Below the pieces are notes generated by a model. That model saw only the letters and a list, made by a program, of their open reading frames with translations. It made no database searches and had not been told where the DNA came from. The translations under genes were made by a program, and so were the position numbers. A stretch of DNA of 60,000 nucleotides from Bugula neritina (taxonomy: Eukaryota; Bryozoa; Gymnolaemata; Cheilostomatida; Bugulidae): positions 11,665,133-11,725,132 of the forward strand of contig OZ037769.1 of the NCBI GenBank assembly GCA_964035545.1, in the 5' to 3' direction. Positions 37,701-49,700 of the stretch are shown here, piece after piece (the first letter of the stretch is position 1; the number at the start of each line of letters is the position of its first letter).

Positions 37701-40700
37701 TCAGCCTTTTCTTATGCTGACATCGCCAAAGGCAGACGTATCTCACAACCAGCTCCAACCTTACCAAGAACGTTGAGTATGGACATTAATACCGAGTTCC
37801 CAGGTAAGCCAGTATAAGTCTTGTATTCCTATTCATGGAAACGGGCTCGATGCCAGTAAATTCTGAACTAATTCAGCAGATTGAATCAGAATTACTGGGA
37901 ACCACGTTTCATGTGAATGACGATGAAGACACTGTAATGGCCGACGGTCTGTTAGACCTGGAGCTAGACACTGTTCTTGGTCAGTCCACACATGATTCAT
38001 CAGTTCCTCGAGTGCGTTCCAAAAGCTGTGACTCTCAGGCTAGCAACGGTCGACAGTCACTAGAATTATGTTGTAAAGATCCACCGCGATCTAACAATAA
38101 TTCTACTTTTGTAGACACACTCGCGCCCGTCTCTACGGGCATGCCTTCTCTAGAGATGGCGTGGGACCCAGAGCCGGCCCCAACAACTCCTACCACCAGG
38201 CAACTGCCACCTCAGTTGGAAGCAACCTCCAACTGGATTACCCCTGCCACAGAGAGGGAAATCAGGACCCATCAAGGAGGTGAGAGTAATCGTGAATGCA
38301 ACCTCTGCCAGCAGCGATTCACAACCCACCGCAGACTAAAGGTGCACTTGCCGCAGCATTACATCACCACTTTCTGCCCTTGCGGCGAATATAGCTATAA
38401 CCGTGATTACCTGCTGCGGCACCAACGTACTATGCAGTGCTATCAAGGACATGTCTATGAAGTAGACGAATTATCCTATCCTGCCTTTCTCAACGCCATT
38501 AAACCACTCATCACTGACTCAGCTCGGCTATCTCGCCTGGAGCAAGGCTTCCCTTCCCCGCGACCTATCACCTCTGGAGCCACAGATAAACCTACACAGT
38601 CTGCTAACTCTCCACCTCACAGTCCTATACGCATGCCGCATACCTTTCCTCGTGTCGTACTACAGAGAGTAGACACAAATGCGTATACACTCCCTCCTCC
38701 TATTCCATCCTCAGAGCGGAAACGACACAGGCAACCAACTTCCTCTCGCTCGTCCCCCTGGGCCCGTAACCTACGTGAGGTAGAAGCTAGGGCGCATGAC
38801 TTGAAGCAAGAAGTCTACAGGCTGGCCCCACGAATACAGGCAGCCTCCAGTGAACTCAGATACTTACAGGAGTCGATTAAACGCATGAAGCGTGCGGCCC
38901 GCAATTAACTCGAGTCTACCTACCACTCCCTACTACTCATTCCCCTACCTCTCTGTGGCATTCCCTACCGTAATGGTGGCACGTACTCTATATGTAGATA
39001 GTACCTTCTCTTGCTTATACTTAGTGCACGATATATATACCTGTATATTTTTTTTACCAGTTGTTGTTTTTTTTTTATATATACTCTTATGCTGTTCTCT
39101 TATCCCCCAACGAAGTATACGTTTTTTTTGTGAATCTTATTTTATCAGAAAGTGGGCTTTCTGCTGGAGGGGGCAGTGTGGTGGCTCGTGGAGCTACCAG
39201 CAACACAATACGCAAGGTTGCGTATTGACCCGGAACAATGTATTAGCCAATTAGCTAAGCTGTTTTATAAGTAATAGTAGCCGCTTCGCGCTACTAGCTC
39301 AGTTGAGGATAGTGCTGTAAACTAAATAGACGTGCGTATCATTACTGTTGTACATTGGACTTTTATTATGTATTCTTGTATTAAATATAACGATATCTAC
39401 TCGACTTAACTGGTGAAGTTTCTCTAGTGATAAATAGACTCTCTTGGTGGCACATCAACCCTAAATCTGAAAAATATAACAATAATCATTAAATTTAATG
39501 ATTACAAATTCCAGTCAAGTAATTAAATATTTGATCAATACTAATTTTGTTATTACTACTACCAATACAGGTATTAGTATTAATTATTTGTAGTTAGATT
39601 TACCTGATAATTTAAGTCAAGGGAAAGACTGTATTTTTATAAATGCATAATAATGATAATTATTATTCACTTTTATTGTAATTGTGGTTATACCGATCCT
39701 TAACAAAATAAGTTAATCACATACATAATCATGTCAAACTTAGTATTTAGTATTTTATTTCTAAGCCCCCTATTTCTCTGAATTTCTGCTTTTATAGTAT
39801 AACATATAGTACTAACAACAATAAAATATTTTAAAATTCCTGAAAATTAGTTTATTTCATAGCAAAAATTATGAGTTTGTTTTAATATAAAAAATCTAAT
39901 TAATTTTCAACTATAAATATAAAAATAGTTTGAACAGTAATGCAAACTTGGAATATTTTAAAACCCATGATTTTAAAGTATTTTCAAACTTCAGCCTCAT
40001 TGGACTCAATTTTCAATACAAAGAAAAGTACAGGAAACAAATTTAGACACAGTAATTAATGGACTTAATGTGGATGATACTGATAATAACGTTTTTAGAA
40101 AAGCTTGTTTGTTTTGTAGAAAAATATAAGGCCAGCCATGGAGTGGTGCACTTGCCACCGCTGCCAAAATCAGCCTACAGTGGAACAGTCTGTTTGTTGC
40201 CGTGATCATGCTGCAAACCTTCGATTAGATAGCAGCATGGAATGTATAACACAGCACCCGGGAGTACAGCAATTGACGCAACCAGCTGTATTAGAAGTTG
40301 CATACAGCAGCTACCTGAGATATCATGGTTAGTCAATTGCTACTGTATATCAATAACTGTCATTGTTAGTTTTTCTAGATAGTCTTACTTGATTATTTAG
40401 CCAATCATTTATTTTGGTAGATGATTTGTTTGATGAGAAGGCCCATTCTCTCAACACTAAAAAAAGGTTCTGCAGCTACCGGTTTTTGGTGTTCTGGCTG
40501 TTTCCGGATATTAAAAAAGGTGAGAGACGCCCTTTACCAGCTTGCTTATATGATTGGGTGCATTCCCCCCAACTGATGATGAGGAAGAATTTGCTGCAAA
40601 TTCGTGTACAATGAAGATTTATGAACATTAACACTCTGGTGATTTTTAGTAGCAGTCAGTTGCTACTGCCTCTTGTAGTGTGTACAGCTTACTATGAGAA

Positions 40701-43700
40701 TAAACCTCATTATTTGCAATCTCCCTGACCTTTGAAATTAATTTACCGTTGAGTTTGAGTTGCAATAATGGTGAATATACTTCAATATAGTGACTATTTT
40801 TGCGCTGAACTTTTCAAGTGACTCTAAGATCATATTCTACAATGCTTGAATTTTGATTCAACAAATAGAATTTACTTCACTACTTAGTTATGTAGAGCAA
40901 TCAGGTATTGCAATATTCCTAGTACACTAGAATATCTTATGCAATGTAATATAATATAATATAACAATATTGTTTTTATGAAACTTTGTGACATAGTATA
41001 ACTTTTTACATATTTTTACCAATATATTGTTTTATTTATTGCTATTTATTGTTTTCACATTGCTATTTATGGCTCTAATAAAGTACCAACAAAACCAAAC
41101 ATACAGCTGCTCTACAGTGAACACGAATATTTACATTTCAATGGAAACTGAGACTACAAGTAGATATATTGTCCAAATTTATTTTTGACACACCTTGAGG
41201 TGGAAAATTAAAAATATTATTTCCATTACACAAAAATATTTGTTTTTTTTTGTTGCATTAGAACATGCATTTTAAATAAAAATAAATATGGAGAAAAGCT
41301 ATGAATTCAGTTTTTGAGCTAAGTGAACAATACTATTTCGCCATATTTCTATATACCAGCATTGAACAGCTTTGCTTCTAATCTTTTTCTGCATCCTTTT
41401 AGGTGTTTGCACATATTTATTGTGTCCTATTCCTTTCTGTAGGCCCTTATTTTCTGGCTTAAGATTGAGAGCTGGTTTTTTAGTTTGACTTGGCAAAGCT
41501 CTAAAATATTATTATATATGAAGGTAAATGGAAAAGTATTATTGAAACAGCTGCAGAAAATCTCAATTGCTGTCTATATCATATTTCAATTTTATTGCTC
41601 AAGATCGCATTTTCAATATTATAATCCTTACAGAAAACCAGGGTTTGATCTTTTTAACCAGCGAGCTTCTTTAGGTGTGATAGTGGCCGCCTGCTGACTT
41701 TGTTTCCGAGGAGTTAATGGAGTGCATCCAGTTGCACCCTCAGTTTCCACTAAATGAATAGTTGGGACTGCTGTTTTCTCTAAATGCAATCTAAAGAGTA
41801 AATCAAAGACAATGAATTTTTATTCTTTCAATAAGCTAAGTGAACAATATTTACCATTAATTTTTACTGGTATTGATGATGGGCACCATTACCAGTATCA
41901 TACTCATAGCATGAGTATCAGTGCGTATGAATCATAATATTAATGGTATGTATCCAAGTGACTATGACACATTCTGATAATCATAAGTCTTTCATATTAT
42001 CGCCATTATAAATAAATTTCCTTACAATAACGGTTATCGTGTAAATCATAAATGCAAACTTGTACTTGCAAGTTTATGTCATAGTCACATGAAATTGAAT
42101 CAACACGGTCATGACAATCCTATTGACTTATACCAACTTGTAGTAATATTTAATAGTTATAGTTATACTTATTGTTAAAAATCAACATTAAAAAAACTAT
42201 CATTATCGTCTAATTCTATCACAATCACTAAGTCAGTATCACTATGACTATGAGTTTGAGTGAGTTATTCACTTACATGTTAATGAGTTTTGCTTTATAC
42301 ATACCCATATTTGTAAATTGTTCATCACCAAAATGCTGAAAACACAAACGAGAGTTGTTATCAGGCAGAAAGTTTTTTCTTTTCGTATTGACAAACTTGG
42401 TCCATTTTTCACCACACACAGTATCAGCAGGCCATTTAAACATGTGTTTTTCCTTGTACGAACACATTGCAGCTTCACACACTCTTCTTTTGCATTTGCC
42501 TTTAGAACTTGAAGCCATTCGTGTAGTCATGTCGACAGTAAGTGCAAGTGTAACTAGTAATATAGGTAATAAGTTTGTTCATTAGAGTCCAATGGCAATA
42601 TGAATATGAATATGAAATCGAATTTATATAGATAGCGAGCGACTACTACTAGTAGTAGTACTACTAGGCACAGGTTATATTGGTAGTATCCGGTTACGGT
42701 AATGATAATCTATTTGGAAGCGTAATAAGTTACATAATTGAATATGCAATTATTTGTAATGTTTTATAGAAAAGTTTGCCACTCGTTGGATTTAGCTAAT
42801 TTCTTGTAACAATATCGTGTTATCACCGTACTTAGCCACCCGTTCCAATTACATCGTGAGGGTGAGGCTATTTCATTTTTCCGATGCTCAAAATTTCTAA
42901 CGGAAGTAACTTTAGCTTCTAATATCAATAATAAAATGGTATCATTTGTTTTTTTCATTGAGCATTAGTTGTACTCTGTGTTTTAAAATTTATGTCAGTA
43001 TAGTGATTTATCTGTGTGTTGCAGTGGCTAAAAATAACACGCTGCGAAAGTATGCAATTATTACTATTAGTTATATAGTAACTAGGACTCGAAGCAGACC
43101 GGAAACCGGCGTAATACGTGTGCACTGGGAGCTTAGAAATCCGAAAGTTTTTTGGACATGCATGCACTAAAGTTGTTATAAAATGAAATAGTATAGCCAT
43201 CCACCCTTAAAGGAATGCTTAATTGATAGCTAAGATATAGATGAATATTTTCATGCTATATAAGTAAAGTGTGTCAGGGATTCTTTAAACAGCATGGGTA
43301 GCGGCAGATTAACTGTTAGGGGCACACTAACTGGGATAATATGAACAAAACTGGTTAGTGGATAAAACCGGTGATATTTTTAGTCTGAGTTTCAGAGCAG
43401 GCAGCAAACTTTCTTACCTGCTCTAGTAAAGTACACTATATGACAAGATGGAAGGCAGATCCACGTTATATTCATACATGCAGCTGCGTAGAGTAATTGT
43501 GTAATCTATCACAGTGAGATACACCTACTGTTGCTAAACACTACGTGTCTATTTACAGCATTTAAGCCTTTGGTGCATGCATTATGCATACAACTATAAC
43601 TCAATATTTTATATATGCCAGAGTTTTGGGTCACTACACGTAAGAAACTTCTGGTAACAATCCTCTTCTACTAATACATTTTCTAAGGTGTTGAAACTAT

Positions 43701-46700
43701 GAGAAGACTATTTTAAAAATAATGAAATTTGATTAAAAAACTTATAAAACTCATACAAACTATCGGTCAACTTGTTTAAAGTACTATGGTACATTTAACA
43801 AATCAATACTTTACTTGTTAAAAATTTGCTTCTCCAACTGGTTAACCACAAACAGAGTTCGTAATAAAATAAATATGTTTACAGATGATGTGTTGCAAAG
43901 TTGAGTTCATCCAACACAATATCCTGGTAGATTAGCCTAAACTGATCATTCTTCACTAACTACTACTACAAAGCATCTAAGAACTTTATTTCAAAGTAAA
44001 TTTAAGAAAAATCAGTTCACAAACTAATAAACTTCTGAACAGCTGGTTGAAAACCTACATTGAATTTAACCCTAGCTTCCTTGCGAGACATTTTAACACT
44101 CATTCTTTGCAGGAGACCACAAACTTCTTCAAACTCGAGGTTCCCATCACCATTAGTGTCTGCGGCGTGGAAGTAATCTGTAATCCATCTGAAAAAAGCA
44201 GAAGGCCGCATAACATCCGGGTTTTAGACAGACCAACAAATTACTGGTGCAGCAAGAAAATACAATCACCAAAAAGGTGCTCATAAATTTTATAGTGTAA
44301 ACCATGATGTTTAAAATTTTAGTTTGTTTCACTTTTTTTCTAGTTTCACTTTGTAATTCAACACAGTTGAATAATAAACTTTTCATTGATAAATTTCAGA
44401 AGAAAATTGACAATTTTTTTGAAAAAAAAAGGTTTTCTTCAAATAAACAGGTTTTATAAAAGTTCTCCAATGATGCACCTTACTTTTTCATGATGCCAAA
44501 CTCGTACAGCAGGCGATTTAACTGACTGCATAAGAAAATCAGGAGAACACAACTACACAGAAAGTTAATATTGGGTACAAAATTGAGCAAACATGCATTT
44601 AGTCTAATCATGTATCCCAAAAAAGTACATCTGAAGACATAATTAAAATCATACTGCTCCATAACTGATACAATTATTCTAGTCCTTGCGCCACTTACAG
44701 TTTCTCATCGTGTAACCTCTGCATTCGATCATTCAGGTAGATCTGGAACTTCAGTCCCCTCACCCACAGGTTTGCAATCTCTGGGTGGTCCGCCACAAGG
44801 TTAATAGGTGACCGGCCAGTCATGATGATGGAGAAGCAGCAACTCTCCTGTAATATGTTACATCATGTAATATATGTTATATTATGTAATATATGTCATA
44901 TTATGTAATATATGTCATATTATGTAATATAAATACATGTTATATTATGTACTATATGTTATATCATGTAATGAAACATAATCTATTAAACAAATTATAA
45001 AATACGCTGCTTATCCCAAAGTTCTAAAGTTACTAGTATTCTCTAAACTTATCATTTGAACAAAAATAAAATGTTTTTACATAAAAATAGATTTTAAATT
45101 TACTCAGCCATTTAGATACTTAGGTATTCGTGTAGAAAATATTTTAGTAGAAAAGAATTCACTTTGAGTTGTGAGGATTTTTTCCTAATTTCAAATTTGC
45201 ACACACTTCTGACGTTTCCTGCCCAACTTGATCTATTCATAATAGAGCTATGACTCAGGTTATAAGTTTGTTTAAAATGAAGTATTAATTTATAATTTAG
45301 TTCAACTAATGGCATATGTTTTAGTTTAAAATATTAATATAATATTGTGTGATATATTATTTAATTTTTATTTATCTATAATGCATTATTTCAGCATTAT
45401 TTGAGAAAAATACTGAATAATTACATTGTCACTTTAAAATATCCCTACCATTTATTTCATTGCCAATTACCATTGTTTCCAAAAGCTTTGAAATAAATTA
45501 ATAAAATGGAACTCACAGCAAATACAAACCACTTTATTTTTATGGAATGCATTATTGTAATAAAATCATATTCAACCAATTTATTTCAAAATAGTTTATC
45601 GATTGATTTCAAAAGTCTTAAGTTGTAATAATGATTGCCTTTGCTTTAGTCACTACAATTATTAAAAAGAGAATATCTCCATACTCACATCAAACTTTCC
45701 CGGCTCACACTTGTTGAAGACATCAGTTTGGTGTCCTTGTCTGACGTCCACAATGTCGCGTGCATCATCTGAAAATACACAGCAAATGCTCAGCTCAAAT
45801 AAAATATGAAGGAGTTACCCACTCATTAGGGGTAAACACCGTATCTAGGTACACTGGTCTTTGGGCTAGTTTATAATGTTGTGTTACCTAATCAAGTGTT
45901 AGAAGCCATTTCTAAAATTCAATAAACTTCTAGTTGATCGGGAGGGAGAGAGGGTCCATGGGAGGTGGATCCAAGGAAGGGGGTAGATTGAAGGGGGTTG
46001 GGGTGGATATTGGCTGATTTCTTTACAATATATACTTTTAGTGCTTACTTAAATTACACAAAAACAAATTCACAAAAACAAGTAGCCCAAGATTTTGACA
46101 AATAGCTCAAAATCTCAACTAGTAGCTCCACTCACATCTGGGCAGGTTTTTGCCTCTGGTTCGCTTTTTTGAGCCGTCATAATAAATCATCTTTTTCTGC
46201 CTTTCAAACCGCAAGAACCGTTTGTATGTCTTCAGCTTGTCGGTGATCTTGATGAACCAGGAGCCTCCACTGAGAAAAGTTAGTATGAACTCTTCACCTG
46301 CAACACAAGTGTCCTGTTTAAGCTTGGATATATAAATACTCTATAGGTTGACATATGATTGTGGCTAAGACATTGATATAAAAATAAATGAGCTATAAAA
46401 TTTTTTCAAAGCATGAAAAAATTTGCTACTGGTGAGAATAACGTTAGCTGACGAGGTGAAATAAGATGCTGACACAGTCATTCATCTTATATCTATGTAT
46501 TCATGGAAATTGAAATCTAAACTAGAGCAATATTATGTTATCTTCAACATAACAATACTAGTTATTACTATATATAATTTCAAACTCATTTCACAAAAAA
46601 ACTCAAATGCAGATTTGTAAGATTAGATTTTAAATCTTCTATTTCTGAATTTTGTATAGTAATCACAGCAGTTTGAGTGATTGAATCCACAAATATGAAC

Positions 46701-49700
46701 CAAGAGTGAAAAAGTGTACAGAAAATCTTTAAATCTGTCTCCTAATTAAGTTTGAATGCTAATTTTTGTGTAGCTTTAGCACCTATGGTAAAGGATTTGA
46801 GAAACAAGAAGGGCCGTCAAACATATGTTGAGGTGTACTCTGCTATCATATGCCTAATATACTCAGTCTATGTCTGAAATCCTCACATTATAGTCTTGCA
46901 ACATAACAGATCTACTATTTGCAACAGTTATTTTAAGCAGTGATACTAAACATAGCACTCTATACACTTGACTAATGCTGCTGCTGCCGTGGGTACCCTA
47001 CCGAGTGTAACAACTTATTCACCATCCTAAGGCAACAGTATGTCTAAATGTCACATTATGTGGTAGTTAGCTGTTCACACTTAACTAATCAATTTCTCTC
47101 CATACACCATTAGCTGTATTATCTCCCATGTATATATAGTTAGAGCACATTTAAAGGCAAGTTATGGAATTAACAAAATTATCCATTTTCATAATTCGAT
47201 AAAATATTCCCATAGCTTGAATTTACAATTATTATGTAATGGAACAGCTAGATGATTTGTGTAGAATGAGAATTAAATGTCCGCCAAATTATCAAATTTG
47301 CACATTATAAAATTTATTGCTAGCTTTAGTTGACATGAGTTATAAAAATAGATTGATTTGCAATCAGTTAAATAACATGCAGCAGAATAGAATAGCATAT
47401 AGTAGAATAGCACATAGTAGAATAGCATATAATAGAATAGCATATAATAGAATAGCATATAATAGAATAGCATATAGTAGAATAGCATATAATAGAATAG
47501 CATATAGTAGAGTAGCATATAGTAGAATAGTATATAATAGAATAGTATATAGTAGAATAGCATATAATATAATAGCATATAATAGAATAGCATATAGTAG
47601 AATAGTATATAGTAGAATAGTATATAGTAGAATAGTATATAGTAGAATAGCATATAATAGAATAGCATATAGTAGAATAGGATATAATAGAATAGTATAT
47701 AGTAGAATAGCATATAGTAGAATAGTATATAGTAGAATAGTATATAGTAGAATAGCATATAGTAGAATAGTATATAGTAGAATAGTATATAGTAATTTAA
47801 TTGTCAATAACAAGTGAGGGACAAAACCTAATAATGGAGAAGTAGCTCCAAATCTCAAACAGGCGATGTATCTTAGCTAGCATATAAAGTTAAACGATTT
47901 TTACTATTACAGTTATTCTTATACTTTATGACAGCAGCAAGAGAGTAACAAACACCCCAGTTACCAGATTACAATGTTTATTGGATAATTTCAAAAACTG
48001 TTTCATAGCCAGCCTTGTCCAGCAAACTAACATCTCCAAAAACTTAACAACAGCTAGTATATAAATAGAAGCAAGTCAAGTTCATGGCTAGCCAAGTCAA
48101 GTCCATATCGAGTCAAATAATACTCAATAAATTCAAGTATACCTGAGTCTGCAAATATGTCAATAAATGTGAGTAGAACCCAGCTCTGAGTAGCTCTATG
48201 CATATTTGCACTCTAATATTTACTCATACTTACTCTCTATTTACTCTCTATTAACATATCTACTCATATTTACTCTCTATTAACTCCCATATGGACTTAC
48301 TGTCTATTAACACCATAATTTGCATACTATATTTACCAAGCTTCATTTACCCTCTCAACATGGATTAAACAATTATACTAAAGATAGCAAGACCATCAGC
48401 AATGTATCTTGTATTCTTACCATAAAATATTCTTACACTACTCACTCAAGTTTATAGTCACTATCCCTGTGAGAACCCCTGATGGAAAGGATTTATTCAA
48501 CTTATTCGTATGTGGTACAGGAGAAATTATGACTGGATGCTCTTCCTAACATCACCAATGGCCTTTGTCTAGGTTCGAACCCATGACTTCGTGTTTACTA
48601 AGACAATGCTCTAACCCCTAGACCACAGCTGCTCCTAACTCTTACACTAGTGTAACAAGCAATATATTAATATTTAACAAGACTCAATTTAAAATCATTT
48701 AATATCTAAATATAATTATTATAAAGTAATGAGAACCCCACCTTGATATCCTTCCATCACCAGGAAGGAACAAAAAAGGACGAGAATTTATACCTATAGA
48801 CAAAGAGGCAGCAATCCAACTATCCTAACTAATAGAGTGTTATGTGTGCTGACAGTACAGACAGCTCAGTAGTAATATGTCAGCAGAACTTGATGCAGTA
48901 GTTAGGGTGCTGCTGGTTATTGATCTTTGTTTATCAGATGCACCAATATTTATATTTCGTAGATATCCTGATGGCGTATAGTATATAGTATATAGTATAT
49001 TGTATAGATATGAAGGGTAGATATTACGATAGCGTATAGTGTATAGTGTATAGTATAGATATGAAGGGTGAATATTATAGTGGCGTATAGTGTATAGTAT
49101 AGATATGAAGGGTGAATATTATAGTGGCGTATAGTGTATAGTATAGATATGAAGGGTGAATATTATGGTGGCGTATAGTGTATAGTATAGATATGAAGGG
49201 TATATATTATGATGACGTATAATATAGATATGAAGCTTAGATACAAGGTTAGTTATTAGTCTTGTGTATTACAGTATATTATATCATAGTTATTTGTAAA
49301 AAATAAGACGGATAACTGGTGTGTTACAAAAAGCAAAGAATGTAAAAGGCGAAGTGCTATTGGACACAGCCTATTGGGTCAATTACCATGTTTCTGAAGA
49401 GACACTTAAGCTGTCAAATGCAGCAGCGTGTGGATTCTTGCAGGGCTGACTTATATAATTATAGTAGCAGGCAGCATGGTAACAGTCTAGTTCAGAAATA
49501 TTCTATAAATATATTATATTATATTTACACATTCAGCTGTAAATATTGCAACTGTCTGAGAATTTGAAAATGAGACAATAAGGAAATTAATAGCTTAACA
49601 CACTTGCAGGCTACAATGAACTTGGACTTTGAGTATCATATAAACTTCAACCAATCAGACATCATTTGTTTTGTTTATAACTTGGAATTATTTAAAAAAA

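Larger units (their letters stand above)
31998..39481 (+). mobile_element. Ty3/gypsy LTR retrotransposon, full length
   Basis: Two 305-bp LTRs that appear identical base for base bound a 6.9-kb interior with tRNA-Leu primer site, gag, pol in the order protease-RT-RNase H-integrase (gypsy order), an extra zinc-finger ORF and a polypurine tract. It is clearly more G/C-rich than the host sequence. I could not find a 5-bp target-site duplication: the flanks are GATAG and ATAAT. It lies in the intron of the P2X7-like gene, itself inside a PLC intron, antisense to PLC. Confidence 0.97.
30970..43288. mobile_element. Kolobok-like TTAA-flanked element with P2X7-IC and THAP genes
   Basis: The inverted termini start AGAATTCCTGACACACTTTA (30974) on the left and end in the complementary TAAAGTGTGTCAGGGATTCT (43284) on the right. 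The similarity continues for ~150 bp to GTGCATGCATGTCCAAAAAAC. TTAA lies directly outside both ends (30970-30973, 43285-43288). Two spliced genes face inwards from the termini. Without the inserted gypsy element the unit is about 4.8 kb. TTAA targets, purine-first termini and a THAP protein are features of the Kolobok superfamily (known). A DDE transposase domain was not found, so this copy may be non-autonomous or the transposase may be encoded elsewhere. Confidence 0.8.

Noticed and set aside
31438-42530. P2X7-like and THAP exons as alternative exons of the PLC gene
   Set aside because: The P2X7-like gene is on the opposite strand, the THAP gene has its own start and stop, and the flanking PLC EF-hand exons already join in phase without them.
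47273-47858. Long YSRIA / LLYAI / FYYML repetitive open frames
   Set aside because: They are products of a 15-bp satellite whose length is divisible by three.
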